A stretch of DNA of 64,000 nt. Origin: Cyclobacteriaceae bacterium (lineage in GTDB: Bacteria; Bacteroidota; Bacteroidia; Cytophagales; Cyclobacteriaceae). The notes under the pieces were generated by a model, which saw nothing but the letters and a program-made list of their open reading frames with translations, made no database searches and was not told the origin of the DNA. This document shows positions 35,745 through 44,538 of this stretch, one piece after another. The stretch spans positions 53,860 to 117,859 of the forward strand of contig JANQPQ010000031.1 in the NCBI GenBank assembly GCA_028285445.1. The letters run 5' to 3'. Numbering within the stretch: position 1 is the stretch's first letter; every line of letters begins with the position of its first letter. Both the position numbers and the translations under genes were made by a program.

Positions 35745-38366
35745 TTACTCGTAGCGTAGAGAATCTACAGGGTTTGCCCGTGCCGCACGCATTGAGTGGT
35801 AGCCAATAGTAATTGCCGCTACCAAAATTGACAGTATCCCGGCCATTACAAAAATCATAGGTCCAATTTCTGCATGGAAAACAAAATTCTGCAACCATGT
35901 ATCCATCATGTACCACGAGGCAGGAATTGCCAACAAGAATGAAATTAGCAACAACACCGCGAACTGTTTGAAGATTAGTGGCAGTATGTCTCCTGTTCCT
36001 GCACCAAGCGCTTTTCGAATTCCAATCTCCTTGAATCGCTGTTCAGTTGCGAAGGATGATAGCCCGAAAAGGCCCAGGCAGGCAATGAATATGGCCAGTA
36101 CTGAAAAATATACAAACGATTGACCCAACCTGATATCAGACTCATATTGCCTCGCCAATCGATCATCCAGGAATGATATATTGAAAGGCCAGTCAGACAC
36201 TTGCCCTTTCCAGATTTTTTCAATGGAGGCAATTGTCTCTTGTAGATTTCCTGGTTCAACACGAGCCGTAACCTTCCAATACCAACTGTCTTCCATCTTG
36301 AATAAAAGTGGGTTAATTTCTTCATACAACGAACCGGAGTGAAAATCCTTTACCACTCCAATTACCTTTACCTCGTTCTGTCCATTGAGGCTGAACTCTG
36401 CCCCAATAGGGTCCTCCAATCCAAGCAGCTCAACTGCAGACTGGTTGAGCAAAATTGCTTCCAAACTATCGCTGGCAAAATCCCGGGAAAAGTTCCTGCC
36501 GGCCACCAAGTCAAGGTTCAAAGTTTGAAGGTAGTCGTAGTCAAACACCATCACGTGTAAGCTTGTCTGTGCCTTTTTATCAGGGTCCAGGGACTCCACT
36601 CGCCAACTGTTCAGTCCATCCCCGGGAACGTTGCTGGCCAATGAGGTGGAAATTACATTAGGTAGACGGCTGATTTCATTTTTCAGAAACTGCTTCTTCT
36701 CGCTAGCCTGCGAATTGGTAATACTAAGCACAAGCACATTCTCTTTGTTGAAACCAAGTTCCTTTGCCTGAATAAAATTCAATTGCTTGTAGATAATCAA
36801 TGTGGCCGCTATTAAAATTATTGAAGCTGTAAACTGAAGTATTACTAAGCCCTTGCGCACAATGGCGGCACTCATGCCGGCTGACTTTCCCCCATGGGAT
36901 GTCATGAGGGATGATGGCGAGAACCTGGAAAGGTAGATAGCGGGGTAACTTCCGGCGAGCAACGATATTACTGCCCCTCCTGCCACAATCCAAAAGAGCT
37001 CCGTCTGCAAATTACTGAATCCCAATGGCAACTCTCTACCGAGCACTTTGTTGAAAAATGGAGCAATAAGCTGAGCCAGGGCTACGGCAATAACACAGGC
37101 AAGAGCCGTTACCAAAACTGATTCGAGTAGAAATTGAACTATCAGGTTTTTTCTATAGGCGCCTACTGCTTTCCGTACACTTACCTCCTTCACCTTCTTT
37201 GTTGAGCGAGCCGTTGCAAGGTTCATAAAATTGAAACAGGCTATCAAGAGAATGATTAGGGCAGAGACTGCACTCCCCTGCACGATCAACAGGCTACCGT
37301 TCGTTCCAATGTCTCCACCATCTGTCTTGGTTTTAAGGTGGATATCAGCAAGCGGTTGCGTATAGTAGGTAGTATTTTTTGCGAAAGGATTATCTCCTGC
37401 CCATTTCTCATAAACTTTGGAAAGATTATAGTCTATTTCTTCAGCACCAAAGCCCTCCGGAGCCATCGCATAGGTATACATCCATAAGTTGCCAGGATGT
37501 TCGAAAGATGAGGCGCTGCGAAACTTTCTATTGGTTTCAAATGAAAGCAGAAAATCAAAATGGAAATGTGAATTCTGAGGCATGCGCTTTACAATCCCCA
37601 CAACACTGTAGGTTTGGTCACGCACAGAAATGAACTTACCTATTGGGTCTTCCTCTTCAAAGTATTTAGTTGCAATGTCTTTAGTGAGAATAGCCAGGTT
37701 TGGCTGATGGAAGTCGTTGGCTGGGTTTCCTGCAACAAATTCAAAATCGAAAATCTTGAAAATATTCTCATCGACCATCAAAATATCATTCTCAACAAAT
37801 TTCTTTTCAGCGGCTACAGTCAAGCCACTATGCGGAGCTATCCGACCAAAAACTACATCAGGCATATCTGTTTTTGCCAGCTCTCCTATCAAGTATGGCG
37901 ATGCCGTATTTGTGCCAGTTTCAAAATCGTTAACCTTGCGATCTCGAATAATGCGGTAGGTATTTTCGTAATTCGTGTGGAACTTGTCAAAGCTCAATTC
38001 GTACTGGATGAATCGGGCTATTAGCAGGGTGATGGCAATACCAATCGCCAGGCCAAAGACATTTATGCTGGAATAGAAGTAATCTTTTCTGAGGTTTCTA
38101 TAAGCCACTTTAAAGTAGTTCTTGATCATAGCTAGGTTGTTTAAGTTTTTGACTCTTGTTCTTTTGAAGGAGTATGGACGAAAAAATTTAAAGACGTCAA
38201 GCACGAAATGCCACCGGGCCTTTTTCGCTCCTATATGTTTTGTTCGATAGTCGAAGGCCTCATAGAGGTCGCCCTGAATTTCTTCCAATAGCTCTGCTGA
38301 GCAATACCAGCGAAGAAACTTGTCAGCCCATTGTGGTGGTTTAGTCCTATTGTAGAGTTGCGTCAT
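35745..38366 (-). CDS. ABC permease with N-terminal permease-prefix domain (module A)
   Basis: 873 residues. Residues 1-80 are a cytoplasmic permease prefix domain (KPPQWADKFLRWYCSAELLEEIQGDLYEAF) that the other three permeases in the window without a PadR partner lack. From MIKNYFKVAYRNL onward the protein has the usual MacB_PCD-FtsX twin layout and ends NPVDSLRYE. The gene lies 8 nt downstream of a PadR gene, so the pair forms a unit, repeated at 41485-44471. No ATPase gene is nearby. The substrate is unknown. Confidence 0.92.
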   Translation of the reverse strand: MTQLYNRTKPPQWADKFLRWYCSAELLEEIQGDLYEAFDYRTKHIGAKKARWHFVLDVFKFFRPYSFKRTRVKNLNNLAMIKNYFKVAYRNLRKDYFYSSINVFGLAIGIAITLLIARFIQYELSFDKFHTNYENTYRIIRDRKVNDFETGTNTASPYLIGELAKTDMPDVVFGRIAPHSGLTVAAEKKFVENDILMVDENIFKIFDFEFVAGNPANDFHQPNLAILTKDIATKYFEEEDPIGKFISVRDQTYSVVGIVKRMPQNSHFHFDFLLSFETNRKFRSASSFEHPGNLWMYTYAMAPEGFGAEEIDYNLSKVYEKWAGDNPFAKNTTYYTQPLADIHLKTKTDGGDIGTNGSLLIVQGSAVSALIILLIACFNFMNLATARSTKKVKEVSVRKAVGAYRKNLIVQFLLESVLVTALACVIAVALAQLIAPFFNKVLGRELPLGFSNLQTELFWIVAGGAVISLLAGSYPAIYLSRFSPSSLMTSHGGKSAGMSAAIVRKGLVILQFTASIILIAATLIIYKQLNFIQAKELGFNKENVLVLSITNSQASEKKQFLKNEISRLPNVISTSLASNVPGDGLNSWRVESLDPDKKAQTSLHVMVFDYDYLQTLNLDLVAGRNFSRDFASDSLEAILLNQSAVELLGLEDPIGAEFSLNGQNEVKVIGVVKDFHSGSLYEEINPLLFKMEDSWYWKVTARVEPGNLQETIASIEKIWKGQVSDWPFNISFLDDRLARQYESDIRLGQSFVYFSVLAIFIACLGLFGLSSFATEQRFKEIGIRKALGAGTGDILPLIFKQFAVLLLISFLLAIPASWYMMDTWLQNFVFHAEIGPMIFVMAGILSILVAAITIGYHSMRAARANPVDSLRYE

Positions 38367-38374
38367 TTATTACT

Positions 38375-38692
38375 TTAGCTCAATTCAGGAATTAGCTTCC
38401 AGAGTTTTTGCCGATCAGACTTCATCTGGCTAACTGCAGTTACACCCGCCTTTGTGGCACGGAAAATCCTCTTCCGCCTCCCTCCCCGTTCCTCAGTTGC
38501 CCCTCCCATCGCAGAGGAGATAAAACCCTTCTTTTCCAATCGGCTCAATACACTGTGAACAGCACTAATTGAGATCGACTTCCCTGTATGCTCCTGGTAA
38601 TGCTTCACTACTGAAAAGCCATAGGCCTCATCCTTGATTACCATCACCAGCAGCAGGATGGTCTCTTCTAAATTCCCAAGACTGTGATTCAT
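38375..38692 (-). CDS. PadR family transcriptional regulator (module A)
   Basis: 105 residues of PadR winged-helix type: LGNLEETILLLVMVIKDEAYGFSVVKHYQ, then SISISAVHSVLSRLEKKGFISSAMGGATEERGGRRKRIFRATKAG. It precedes the prefix-domain permease by 8 nt. Two tandem 17-bp operator-like repeats lie 22 and 65 nt upstream of its start. It is likely to repress its own operon until an envelope or drug signal is sensed; the signal is unknown. Confidence 0.92.
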   Translation of the reverse strand: MNHSLGNLEETILLLVMVIKDEAYGFSVVKHYQEHTGKSISISAVHSVLSRLEKKGFISSAMGGATEERGGRRKRIFRATKAGVTAVSQMKSDRQKLWKLIPELS

Positions 38693-38713
38693 AATTTAAT
38701 GGTTAGGTATTTC

Positions 38714-38773
38714 TTCAACATTTGTAGAACGTAATATAGCCTTTGAAGGTTATTATTTCAACAGATGTAGAAC
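38714..38773. promoter_or_regulatory. Two tandem PadR operator-like palindromes
   Basis: TTCAACATTTGTAGAAC (38714-38730) and TTCAACAGATGTAGAAC (38757-38773): 15 of 17 identical, 43 bp apart, each with near dyad symmetry TTC(A/T)ACA-NN-TGTAGAA. Located upstream of the PadR A gene. Confidence 0.6.
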
Positions 38774-38898
38774 TAATCCAGTCGCTGAAGCTATTTTTGT
38801 TAGGTAAATTTTTCTTGCAATCTGTGTAACTGTAACTGAGGGCTGCCGTATATGATCTTTTGATTCTATTTAGAGTTATGATTTTAAGTGAGTTAGAG

Positions 38899-39270
38899 AT
38901 GGGCGAGCAGAAAGACAAAAGACTGAAACATTTTGAAAATCTTGTAGCGATGGCCGCGGCAGACGGCAAGATTGTTCATGAAGAAGAAGTATCCCTCCTC
39001 AACAAATCAAGAGAGTTAAGGATTCACGCTGCAGATGCTTTCGATATCTTCAGCAAGGCACGAAAAGTAAGAAGCTTGTCTCTGGTTGACGGCATCGATG
39101 CGAAGACACAATTGCTTGATCTAATGCAAATAGCCAAAGCCGATGGTATCATTATGCCGGAAGAATATCAGCTATGCTACGATCTGGCGAAAGCAATTGG
39201 AGTCAGTAAAAATGCCCTTGACAAAAAGTTCAGCGATATTCCTGAAGTGGAATTCCCCCGCAGCGCATAA
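38899..39270 (+). CDS. TerB-like domain protein
   Basis: 123 residues from ATG 38899 (earlier options are ATG 38878 and TTG 38860). It carries two acidic TerB motifs: AAADGKIVHEEEVSLLN and AKADGIIMPEEYQLCYDLAKA. Tellurite resistance TerB family, cytoplasmic, probably metal-binding. Divergent from PadR A; ends 46 nt before the acyl-ACP thioesterase. Function unknown. Confidence 0.85.
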   Translation: MGEQKDKRLKHFENLVAMAAADGKIVHEEEVSLLNKSRELRIHAADAFDIFSKARKVRSLSLVDGIDAKTQLLDLMQIAKADGIIMPEEYQLCYDLAKAIGVSKNALDKKFSDIPEVEFPRSA

Positions 39271-39315
39271 GGTAAGGCGCTTTTTCATTTGAAATAATAT
39301 CCCGATTTTGGCCCA

Positions 39316-40053
39316 ATGGAAGGAATTGGGAGAGAGTTGTTCAGAATTCGGGCTAATGAGGTTAATACCCGGAAAGATGCACACCTGCATGTACTAATTA
39401 ATTGCATGCAAGAGGCTGCCTGGAACAACGCTGCCGACCTCGGTTTTTCCGTTTATGAGCTGTTGTCAAATAACATTACCTGGGTTATCCAGGGAATGAA
39501 CCTCAACGTTCTTCGTTTACCAAAACATGGTGAAGAGGTTTCTGTAGAAACCTGGCCGTCAGGCCTTGACAAATACTATGTCTACCGTGATTTTCGTATT
39601 TATGTTGGTGAGGAGTTGATTTGTGAAGCCACCTCTCGATGGCTGGTTTTTGATGTTAATGAAAGGAAGATGATAGCAGTTCCTCCCAGTCTGATTGAAG
39701 CGGTACCTTCATTCAACCACGATAACCTTCCCCACGTCTTTGAAAAGATTCCGATTTCAGCCGAATATAAGGGCGACTATGAGATCACAGTAGGTTGGCA
39801 CCATTTGGATGCAAATGGCCATGTGAATAACGCCATGTATTTTCAGTGGATGCTTGAAAGTCTACCTTGGGAGGTATTATCGTCGAAAGCGCTACAGCAC
39901 CTTGAAATTACCTTTAGATCTGAATGCAGTCAAGGAGACAAACTGATGTCTCAATCTGCTTATGAGTCTCCCGAATCCTCGGTTTTCCTCCATAGGATTT
40001 CAAAGTTAAACTCGGACAAAGAGGTAATACTGGCCCGCTCAGTTTGGTCTTGA
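39316..40053 (+). CDS. Acyl-[acyl-carrier-protein] thioesterase (FatA/FatB-like)
   Basis: 245 residues with two hotdog folds. The second contains HHLDANGHVNNAMYFQWMLES (D165, N167, H169), the catalytic Asp-Asn-His pattern of the acyl-ACP thioesterase family. It releases free fatty acids from acyl-ACP in the cytoplasm. No fatty-acid genes are adjacent. No signal peptide. Confidence 0.9.
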   Translation: MEGIGRELFRIRANEVNTRKDAHLHVLINCMQEAAWNNAADLGFSVYELLSNNITWVIQGMNLNVLRLPKHGEEVSVETWPSGLDKYYVYRDFRIYVGEELICEATSRWLVFDVNERKMIAVPPSLIEAVPSFNHDNLPHVFEKIPISAEYKGDYEITVGWHHLDANGHVNNAMYFQWMLESLPWEVLSSKALQHLEITFRSECSQGDKLMSQSAYESPESSVFLHRISKLNSDKEVILARSVWS

Positions 40054-40140
40054 TTCTCAGGAAATTGGATCTAAGCGATTCAGCACATTTATTGTATATT
40101 GGTATCAATATATTGAATGTTTTTAAGAATTAATTTCATT

Positions 40141-41406
40141 ATGAAGAAGTTGGCGTTGTTGATTTTGCTTGCCTCAGTCTCGGTGTTTGGCCAAGACAAC
40201 ACTCAGTCCACATTGCTTATTCCTGAAAGAGTTTTTGATGGTGAAGTTGTCCATTCTGGTTGGGCCGTGCTTATTAATGGTGAGATTATTACCAGCGTTG
40301 GGCCTCTTAAAGACATCAAAGTGCCAAAAGATACCGAAGCGATTAATATGCCGGGCATGACACTTATGCCAGGGTTAATTGAAGGCCATTCTCACTTATT
40401 ACTGCATCCTTATGACGAAACTTCCTGGAATGATCAGGTACTAAAAGAATCTGAGGCCGAACGTGTTGTAAGAGCCACAGTTCATGCTGAAAAAACACTC
40501 ATGGCGGGTTTTACCACAGTTCGGGATCTTGGCAGCGAAGGGGCGGGCTTTGCTGACGTGGGGGTTAAGACTGCGATTGAAAAAGGCCTGATTCCAGGCC
40601 CTAGAATGTTGGTCGCTACTAAGGCAATTGTTGCCACCGGCAGCTACGGACCTAAGGGGTTTGCGCCTCATTTCAATGTACCTCTTGGTGCTGAAATTGC
40701 TGATGGTACCGACGATTTAATTAAAGTTGTGAGAAATCAAATTGGGCATGGAGCTGATTTTATTAAAGTGTATGCTGATTACCGGTGGGGGCCTAACGGT
40801 GAAGCGATGCCAACCTTTTCGAAAGAAGAATTGGAGTTGATAGTTGAAACTGCCAGAAGTAGTGGCAGGCCAGTGGTTGCCCACGCCGCCACTGCCGAAG
40901 GCATGCGCAGAGCGATTCTGGCTGGGGTAGAAACCATTGAACATGGCGATGGGGGCACCAAAGAAGTTTTTGAACTGATGAAAGAAAGAGGGGTGGCCCT
41001 TTGCGCTACCATCGCGGCTGGAGATGCTATCGTACAGTATGGCGGTTGGAAGAAAGGTTCAGAGCCCGAGCCAGCAAGAATAGTGGCTAAGAAGAAAAGT
41101 TTTAGGCTGGCCCTGGAAACGGGTGTAAAAATTTGCGCAGGCAGCGATGTTGGCGTTTTCTCACATGGAGACAATGTACGTGAACTGGAACTCATGGTGG
41201 AGTATGGCATGGAGCCTATGGATGTACTTATTGCTGCCACATCTCAAAACGCTGATATTATCCATATGAATCGACTAGTGGGTAGAGTTTCAACAGGGCT
41301 GCTCGCTGACCTTATTGCTGTTGAAGGTGATCCTACCAAAAATATCAGCACCCTTAGATTTGTCAAATTCGTTATGAAGGGCGGCAAAATCTATAAACGA
41401 CCCTAG
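40141..41406 (+). CDS. Secreted amidohydrolase (prolidase/organophosphate-hydrolase-like)
   Basis: 421 residues from ATG 40141, which gives a clean signal peptide cleaved near Q18; ATG 40117 would add nine residues before it. Metal-binding H83-S-H85 (EGHSH), VVAHAATAEGMRRAILAGVETIEHGD and KICAGSDVGVFSHGDN match amidohydrolases of the Xaa-Pro dipeptidase/imidazolonepropionase-like group. Probably a periplasmic peptidase on Pro-containing or aryl-dipeptide substrates; unconfirmed. Confidence 0.9.
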   Translation: MKKLALLILLASVSVFGQDNTQSTLLIPERVFDGEVVHSGWAVLINGEIITSVGPLKDIKVPKDTEAINMPGMTLMPGLIEGHSHLLLHPYDETSWNDQVLKESEAERVVRATVHAEKTLMAGFTTVRDLGSEGAGFADVGVKTAIEKGLIPGPRMLVATKAIVATGSYGPKGFAPHFNVPLGAEIADGTDDLIKVVRNQIGHGADFIKVYADYRWGPNGEAMPTFSKEELELIVETARSSGRPVVAHAATAEGMRRAILAGVETIEHGDGGTKEVFELMKERGVALCATIAAGDAIVQYGGWKKGSEPEPARIVAKKKSFRLALETGVKICAGSDVGVFSHGDNVRELELMVEYGMEPMDVLIAATSQNADIIHMNRLVGRVSTGLLADLIAVEGDPTKNISTLRFVKFVMKGGKIYKRP

Positions 41407-41484
41407 GCAATTCCAAACCTTTTTCACGCGTTTTCCGTTATCCACTTTATCTATTTATATTAGTTCTCAAAAATAGAAACAAAT

Positions 41485-41826
41485 ATGAAAGGCTACCTTG
41501 GAGAATTCGAAGAATTGGTGCTGTTAACAATTGCCGTACTTGGCGATAAAGCCTATGGCGTTGCCCTAAAAGAGAACATCGAAGAACGAACCAACCGCAA
41601 CTTGAGCATTGGAGCGTTGCATTCAACCATAACCAGATTGGAAGAGAAAGGCTTTGTAGAATCATGGTTAGGCGGTGCCACCAACGAGCGCGGCGGCAGG
41701 CGCAAACGATTTTTCAAAGTTACCCAAACTGGTAAGGTTGGCCTCCACAACATGAAATCACTAAGGGACGAGCTGTGGAAAAATGCGAAAGTGGAGTTGG
41801 CTTTTGATAAGAAAAACCAGGCATGA
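41485..41826 (+). CDS. PadR family transcriptional regulator (module B)
   Basis: 113 residues, clearly paralogous to the PadR at 38375 (SIGALHSTITRLEEKGFVESWLGGATNERGGRRKRFFKVTQTG). It overlaps the following permease by 4 nt (ATGA), implying translational coupling. The upstream region lacks the tandem repeats seen at module A, so the operators differ. It probably regulates the downstream permease. Confidence 0.92.
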   Translation: MKGYLGEFEELVLLTIAVLGDKAYGVALKENIEERTNRNLSIGALHSTITRLEEKGFVESWLGGATNERGGRRKRFFKVTQTGKVGLHNMKSLRDELWKNAKVELAFDKKNQA

Positions 41827-44471
41827 GTCAGCGATTACGCATAAATCCACCCCAACTCCCAGTTAGAATTCTTGATTGGTATTGCACCCACCCTGCAGTG
41901 GAAGATTTGATCGGTGACATGGATGAGTTGTTTTATCGCAACATCCAAAAGATGCACCCGCTAAAGGCCAAAATGAAATACTGGGGACAAGCAATGGCCT
42001 TGCTCTTCTCTTACGGTTTACGCAAAAGGAAGCAAAAGCAAAGCAAGAAAGGTTACTCTCAAAATAATTTCGCCATGTTCAAAAACTACTTCAAAGTGGG
42101 AATAAGAAGCTTAGCCAAGCAAAAGCTTTTTACTATTCTAAACGTGCTGGGGCTATCAATTGGAATGTCCCTGGGGCTACTAGCCCTCGCCTCTTATGTT
42201 GATATGCTCGAAGTGGATCAGTTTCATGAAAAGAAAGATCGCATATACAGGGTAATAACGCAAAGCGATGACTTGCGCACTGTAGATTTTGATTTCGGCT
42301 GGGCCTCTACCACGGAAGCCCTTGCTGCGGCGCTACTTGAAGAAGCGCCCGCGGTGGAGCAAGCTGTACGTTTTAATGACAACTTCAATGAGAATGTAAT
42401 TCTCGGCAATACGGAAATTCCCGTCCGCGGTTATTATACTGATGCCAACTTTTTCGATGTATTCTCTTTTGAACTAGTGAAGGGAAACCCTGCCAATGCC
42501 CTGGATGGCCCTTTCAACATAGTTGTTACCGAAAATACTGCCAAGAAATTATTCGGTAACGCCGATCCTATGGGTAAACTTATTACCGTAGGCTCATTGG
42601 GCAACTTTCAGATAACGGGTGTAATTAGGGAGGCCAAACGGACTCATTTTCTGTTTGATGTGCTGGTATCTTTTGAAACGCTTCCCGTCCTGGAACAACA
42701 AGAACTGGTAGAGGCTGGACTTGGTGACTGGAATGATGTAGTGTCAAACTATGTCTACCTGCTCTTCAATGATCAGAACGCGGCAGAGAGCACAAAGCAA
42801 GTACTGGACAAAATTTCAGAGCGCCAGTACAACGATCCTGACAAATTTGAGGCAAGATTTTACCTTCAAGCAATAACTGATATCTCCACTGGCGAAGAGC
42901 TAAACAATGACATAGGCTTAGTATGGGGGTTCTGGGTGATGATCCTTTTCTTTTTCCTTTCCTTGCTAATCTTGCTACCGGCTTGCCTCAATTACGCCAA
43001 CCTATCGATTTCCCGATCGCTCAAGCGAGCCAAAGAAATTGGTTTGAGAAAAGTGGTTGGTGGCCAAAAGCAACAGATATTCATGCAGTTCATTATTGAA
43101 ACTAGCATTATCTCAATCATTTCTCTAATTGGCGCTTTATACATTTTTGTGATGGTGCGGTCTGAGTTTAAGGCAATTATAATAGAAGGCGCCAGAACTT
43201 TCGACCTGGAAATTACTACCCCTACTTTCTTAGCTTTCCTGGGCTTTGGGTTGTTTACTGCCCTTTTTGCTGGCTTAATTCCCGCCCATTATTTCTCTAA
43301 ACTGAACCCGATTGATACATTACGCGGTACAGTTACCGCGGGGTCTCTCGCCAAAATAGGTGTTAGGAAAGTACTGCTGGTCGGGCAGTTTTCGCTATCC
43401 CTTTTCTTCATAATGGCCGTGTCTATAATGTTGAAACAACATATGTATGCCCTCACTTATGACTTCGGTTTTACAAAAGAAAATATTCTAGATGTTCAGC
43501 TCAAAGGACTAGAGCCTAACCTGGTCAGAAGTGAATTTGGTCGATTGGCTGATGTCAACAGCATCTCGTTTTCGTCTTCAATTGCAGGCAGCTGGATGTC
43601 TTCTAATACCTTCTTCTGGCATCCGGAAACCAACGACTCTGTATCCACTTTCCAGATGTATGTTGATCATAATTATATTCCCAATCTGGAATTGCAACTT
43701 TTAGTTGGAGAGAATTTCCAGGCATCTGTACCAAACAACGAGGACTACATCATTGTCAACGAAAAGTTTCTGGAAGATTATGGGTTTGATAGCCCACATG
43801 AAGCACTGGGCAGCACTGTTCTTCAAGAAGACGATTCGCCTCTCACCATTAGAGGCGTAGTCAAGGATTTCAACTTTATGCCTTTACGAGAACAAATTAC
43901 AGCTTTCTGTTTTCGGTATAATCCCCAATACTACGCTTTTGCCAATTTAAAAATTACCTCGAGCAATATTGAGGAGACCCTTAGCCAACTTGATCAGACT
44001 TGGGAAAAGCTGGCTGGAGACATCACTATGGAAGCCAAATTTCTAGATGATACATTAGAGGAAGCACTGGTCGGTTTTCGCAGTATGGTTAAGATATTCG
44101 GGTTTCTAGGGATATTGGCTGTTTCTATCAGCTGCCTTGGCCTACTAGGTATGGTGGTCTATTCTTCCGAAAACCGAATTAAAGAAATTGGGGTGAGAAA
44201 AGTAATGGGCGCAAACTCCTTTGGGCTTACTATGATGCTTTCTGGAGGTTTTTTTAAAATGATGGTAATCGCCTGCTTCATAGCCATTCCGATCGCCTAT
44301 TTCTTCTTTGATCTACTCTTCTTGAACATGGCTTATTACAGAACCAACATTGGGATTGTTGAGATTGCGGGTAGCACTGCAATACTTTTCATTTTGGGAA
44401 TTGCGACTGTGGCTTCACAAACTGTAAAGGCCGCCAGGGCCAACCCGGTTGACAGCTTGCGGTATGAGTAG
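41823..44471 (+). CDS. ABC permease with N-terminal permease-prefix domain (module B)
   Basis: 882 residues with the same order as module A: prefix domain (about 1-85; WYCTHPAVEDLIGDMDELFYRNI), then MFKNYFKVGIRSLAKQK and the twin MacB_PCD-FtsX layout ending NPVDSLRYE. It is translationally coupled to its PadR. The last six residues are identical to module A; the two proteins are otherwise clearly diverged, so the duplication is old. No ATPase adjacent. Confidence 0.92.
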   Translation: MSQRLRINPPQLPVRILDWYCTHPAVEDLIGDMDELFYRNIQKMHPLKAKMKYWGQAMALLFSYGLRKRKQKQSKKGYSQNNFAMFKNYFKVGIRSLAKQKLFTILNVLGLSIGMSLGLLALASYVDMLEVDQFHEKKDRIYRVITQSDDLRTVDFDFGWASTTEALAAALLEEAPAVEQAVRFNDNFNENVILGNTEIPVRGYYTDANFFDVFSFELVKGNPANALDGPFNIVVTENTAKKLFGNADPMGKLITVGSLGNFQITGVIREAKRTHFLFDVLVSFETLPVLEQQELVEAGLGDWNDVVSNYVYLLFNDQNAAESTKQVLDKISERQYNDPDKFEARFYLQAITDISTGEELNNDIGLVWGFWVMILFFFLSLLILLPACLNYANLSISRSLKRAKEIGLRKVVGGQKQQIFMQFIIETSIISIISLIGALYIFVMVRSEFKAIIIEGARTFDLEITTPTFLAFLGFGLFTALFAGLIPAHYFSKLNPIDTLRGTVTAGSLAKIGVRKVLLVGQFSLSLFFIMAVSIMLKQHMYALTYDFGFTKENILDVQLKGLEPNLVRSEFGRLADVNSISFSSSIAGSWMSSNTFFWHPETNDSVSTFQMYVDHNYIPNLELQLLVGENFQASVPNNEDYIIVNEKFLEDYGFDSPHEALGSTVLQEDDSPLTIRGVVKDFNFMPLREQITAFCFRYNPQYYAFANLKITSSNIEETLSQLDQTWEKLAGDITMEAKFLDDTLEEALVGFRSMVKIFGFLGILAVSISCLGLLGMVVYSSENRIKEIGVRKVMGANSFGLTMMLSGGFFKMMVIACFIAIPIAYFFFDLLFLNMAYYRTNIGIVEIAGSTAILFILGIATVASQTVKAARANPVDSLRYE

Positions 44472-44474
44472 TCT

Positions 44475-44530
44475 AGTTTCAAGTTTGAGGTTTAAAGGTA
44501 AAAGTGCCTTTGAACTTGAAGCCTGAAACT
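44475..44530. terminator. Long imperfect inverted repeat between convergent genes
   Basis: Left arm 44475-44498 and right arm 44507-44530 match as reverse complements at 19 of 24 positions, with several remaining pairs being G-T, around an 8-nt loop. Located between the convergent permease B and M20 hydrolase genes; probable bidirectional terminator. The AAACTTGAA-type wording resembles intergenic repeats I have seen in other Bacteroidota genomes. Confidence 0.55.
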
Positions 44531-44538
44531 TTGAATTG

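Noticed and set aside
40779..41240. Minus-strand ORF of 153 residues
   Set aside because: Lies entirely inside the amidohydrolase gene, whose motifs and signal peptide are convincing.
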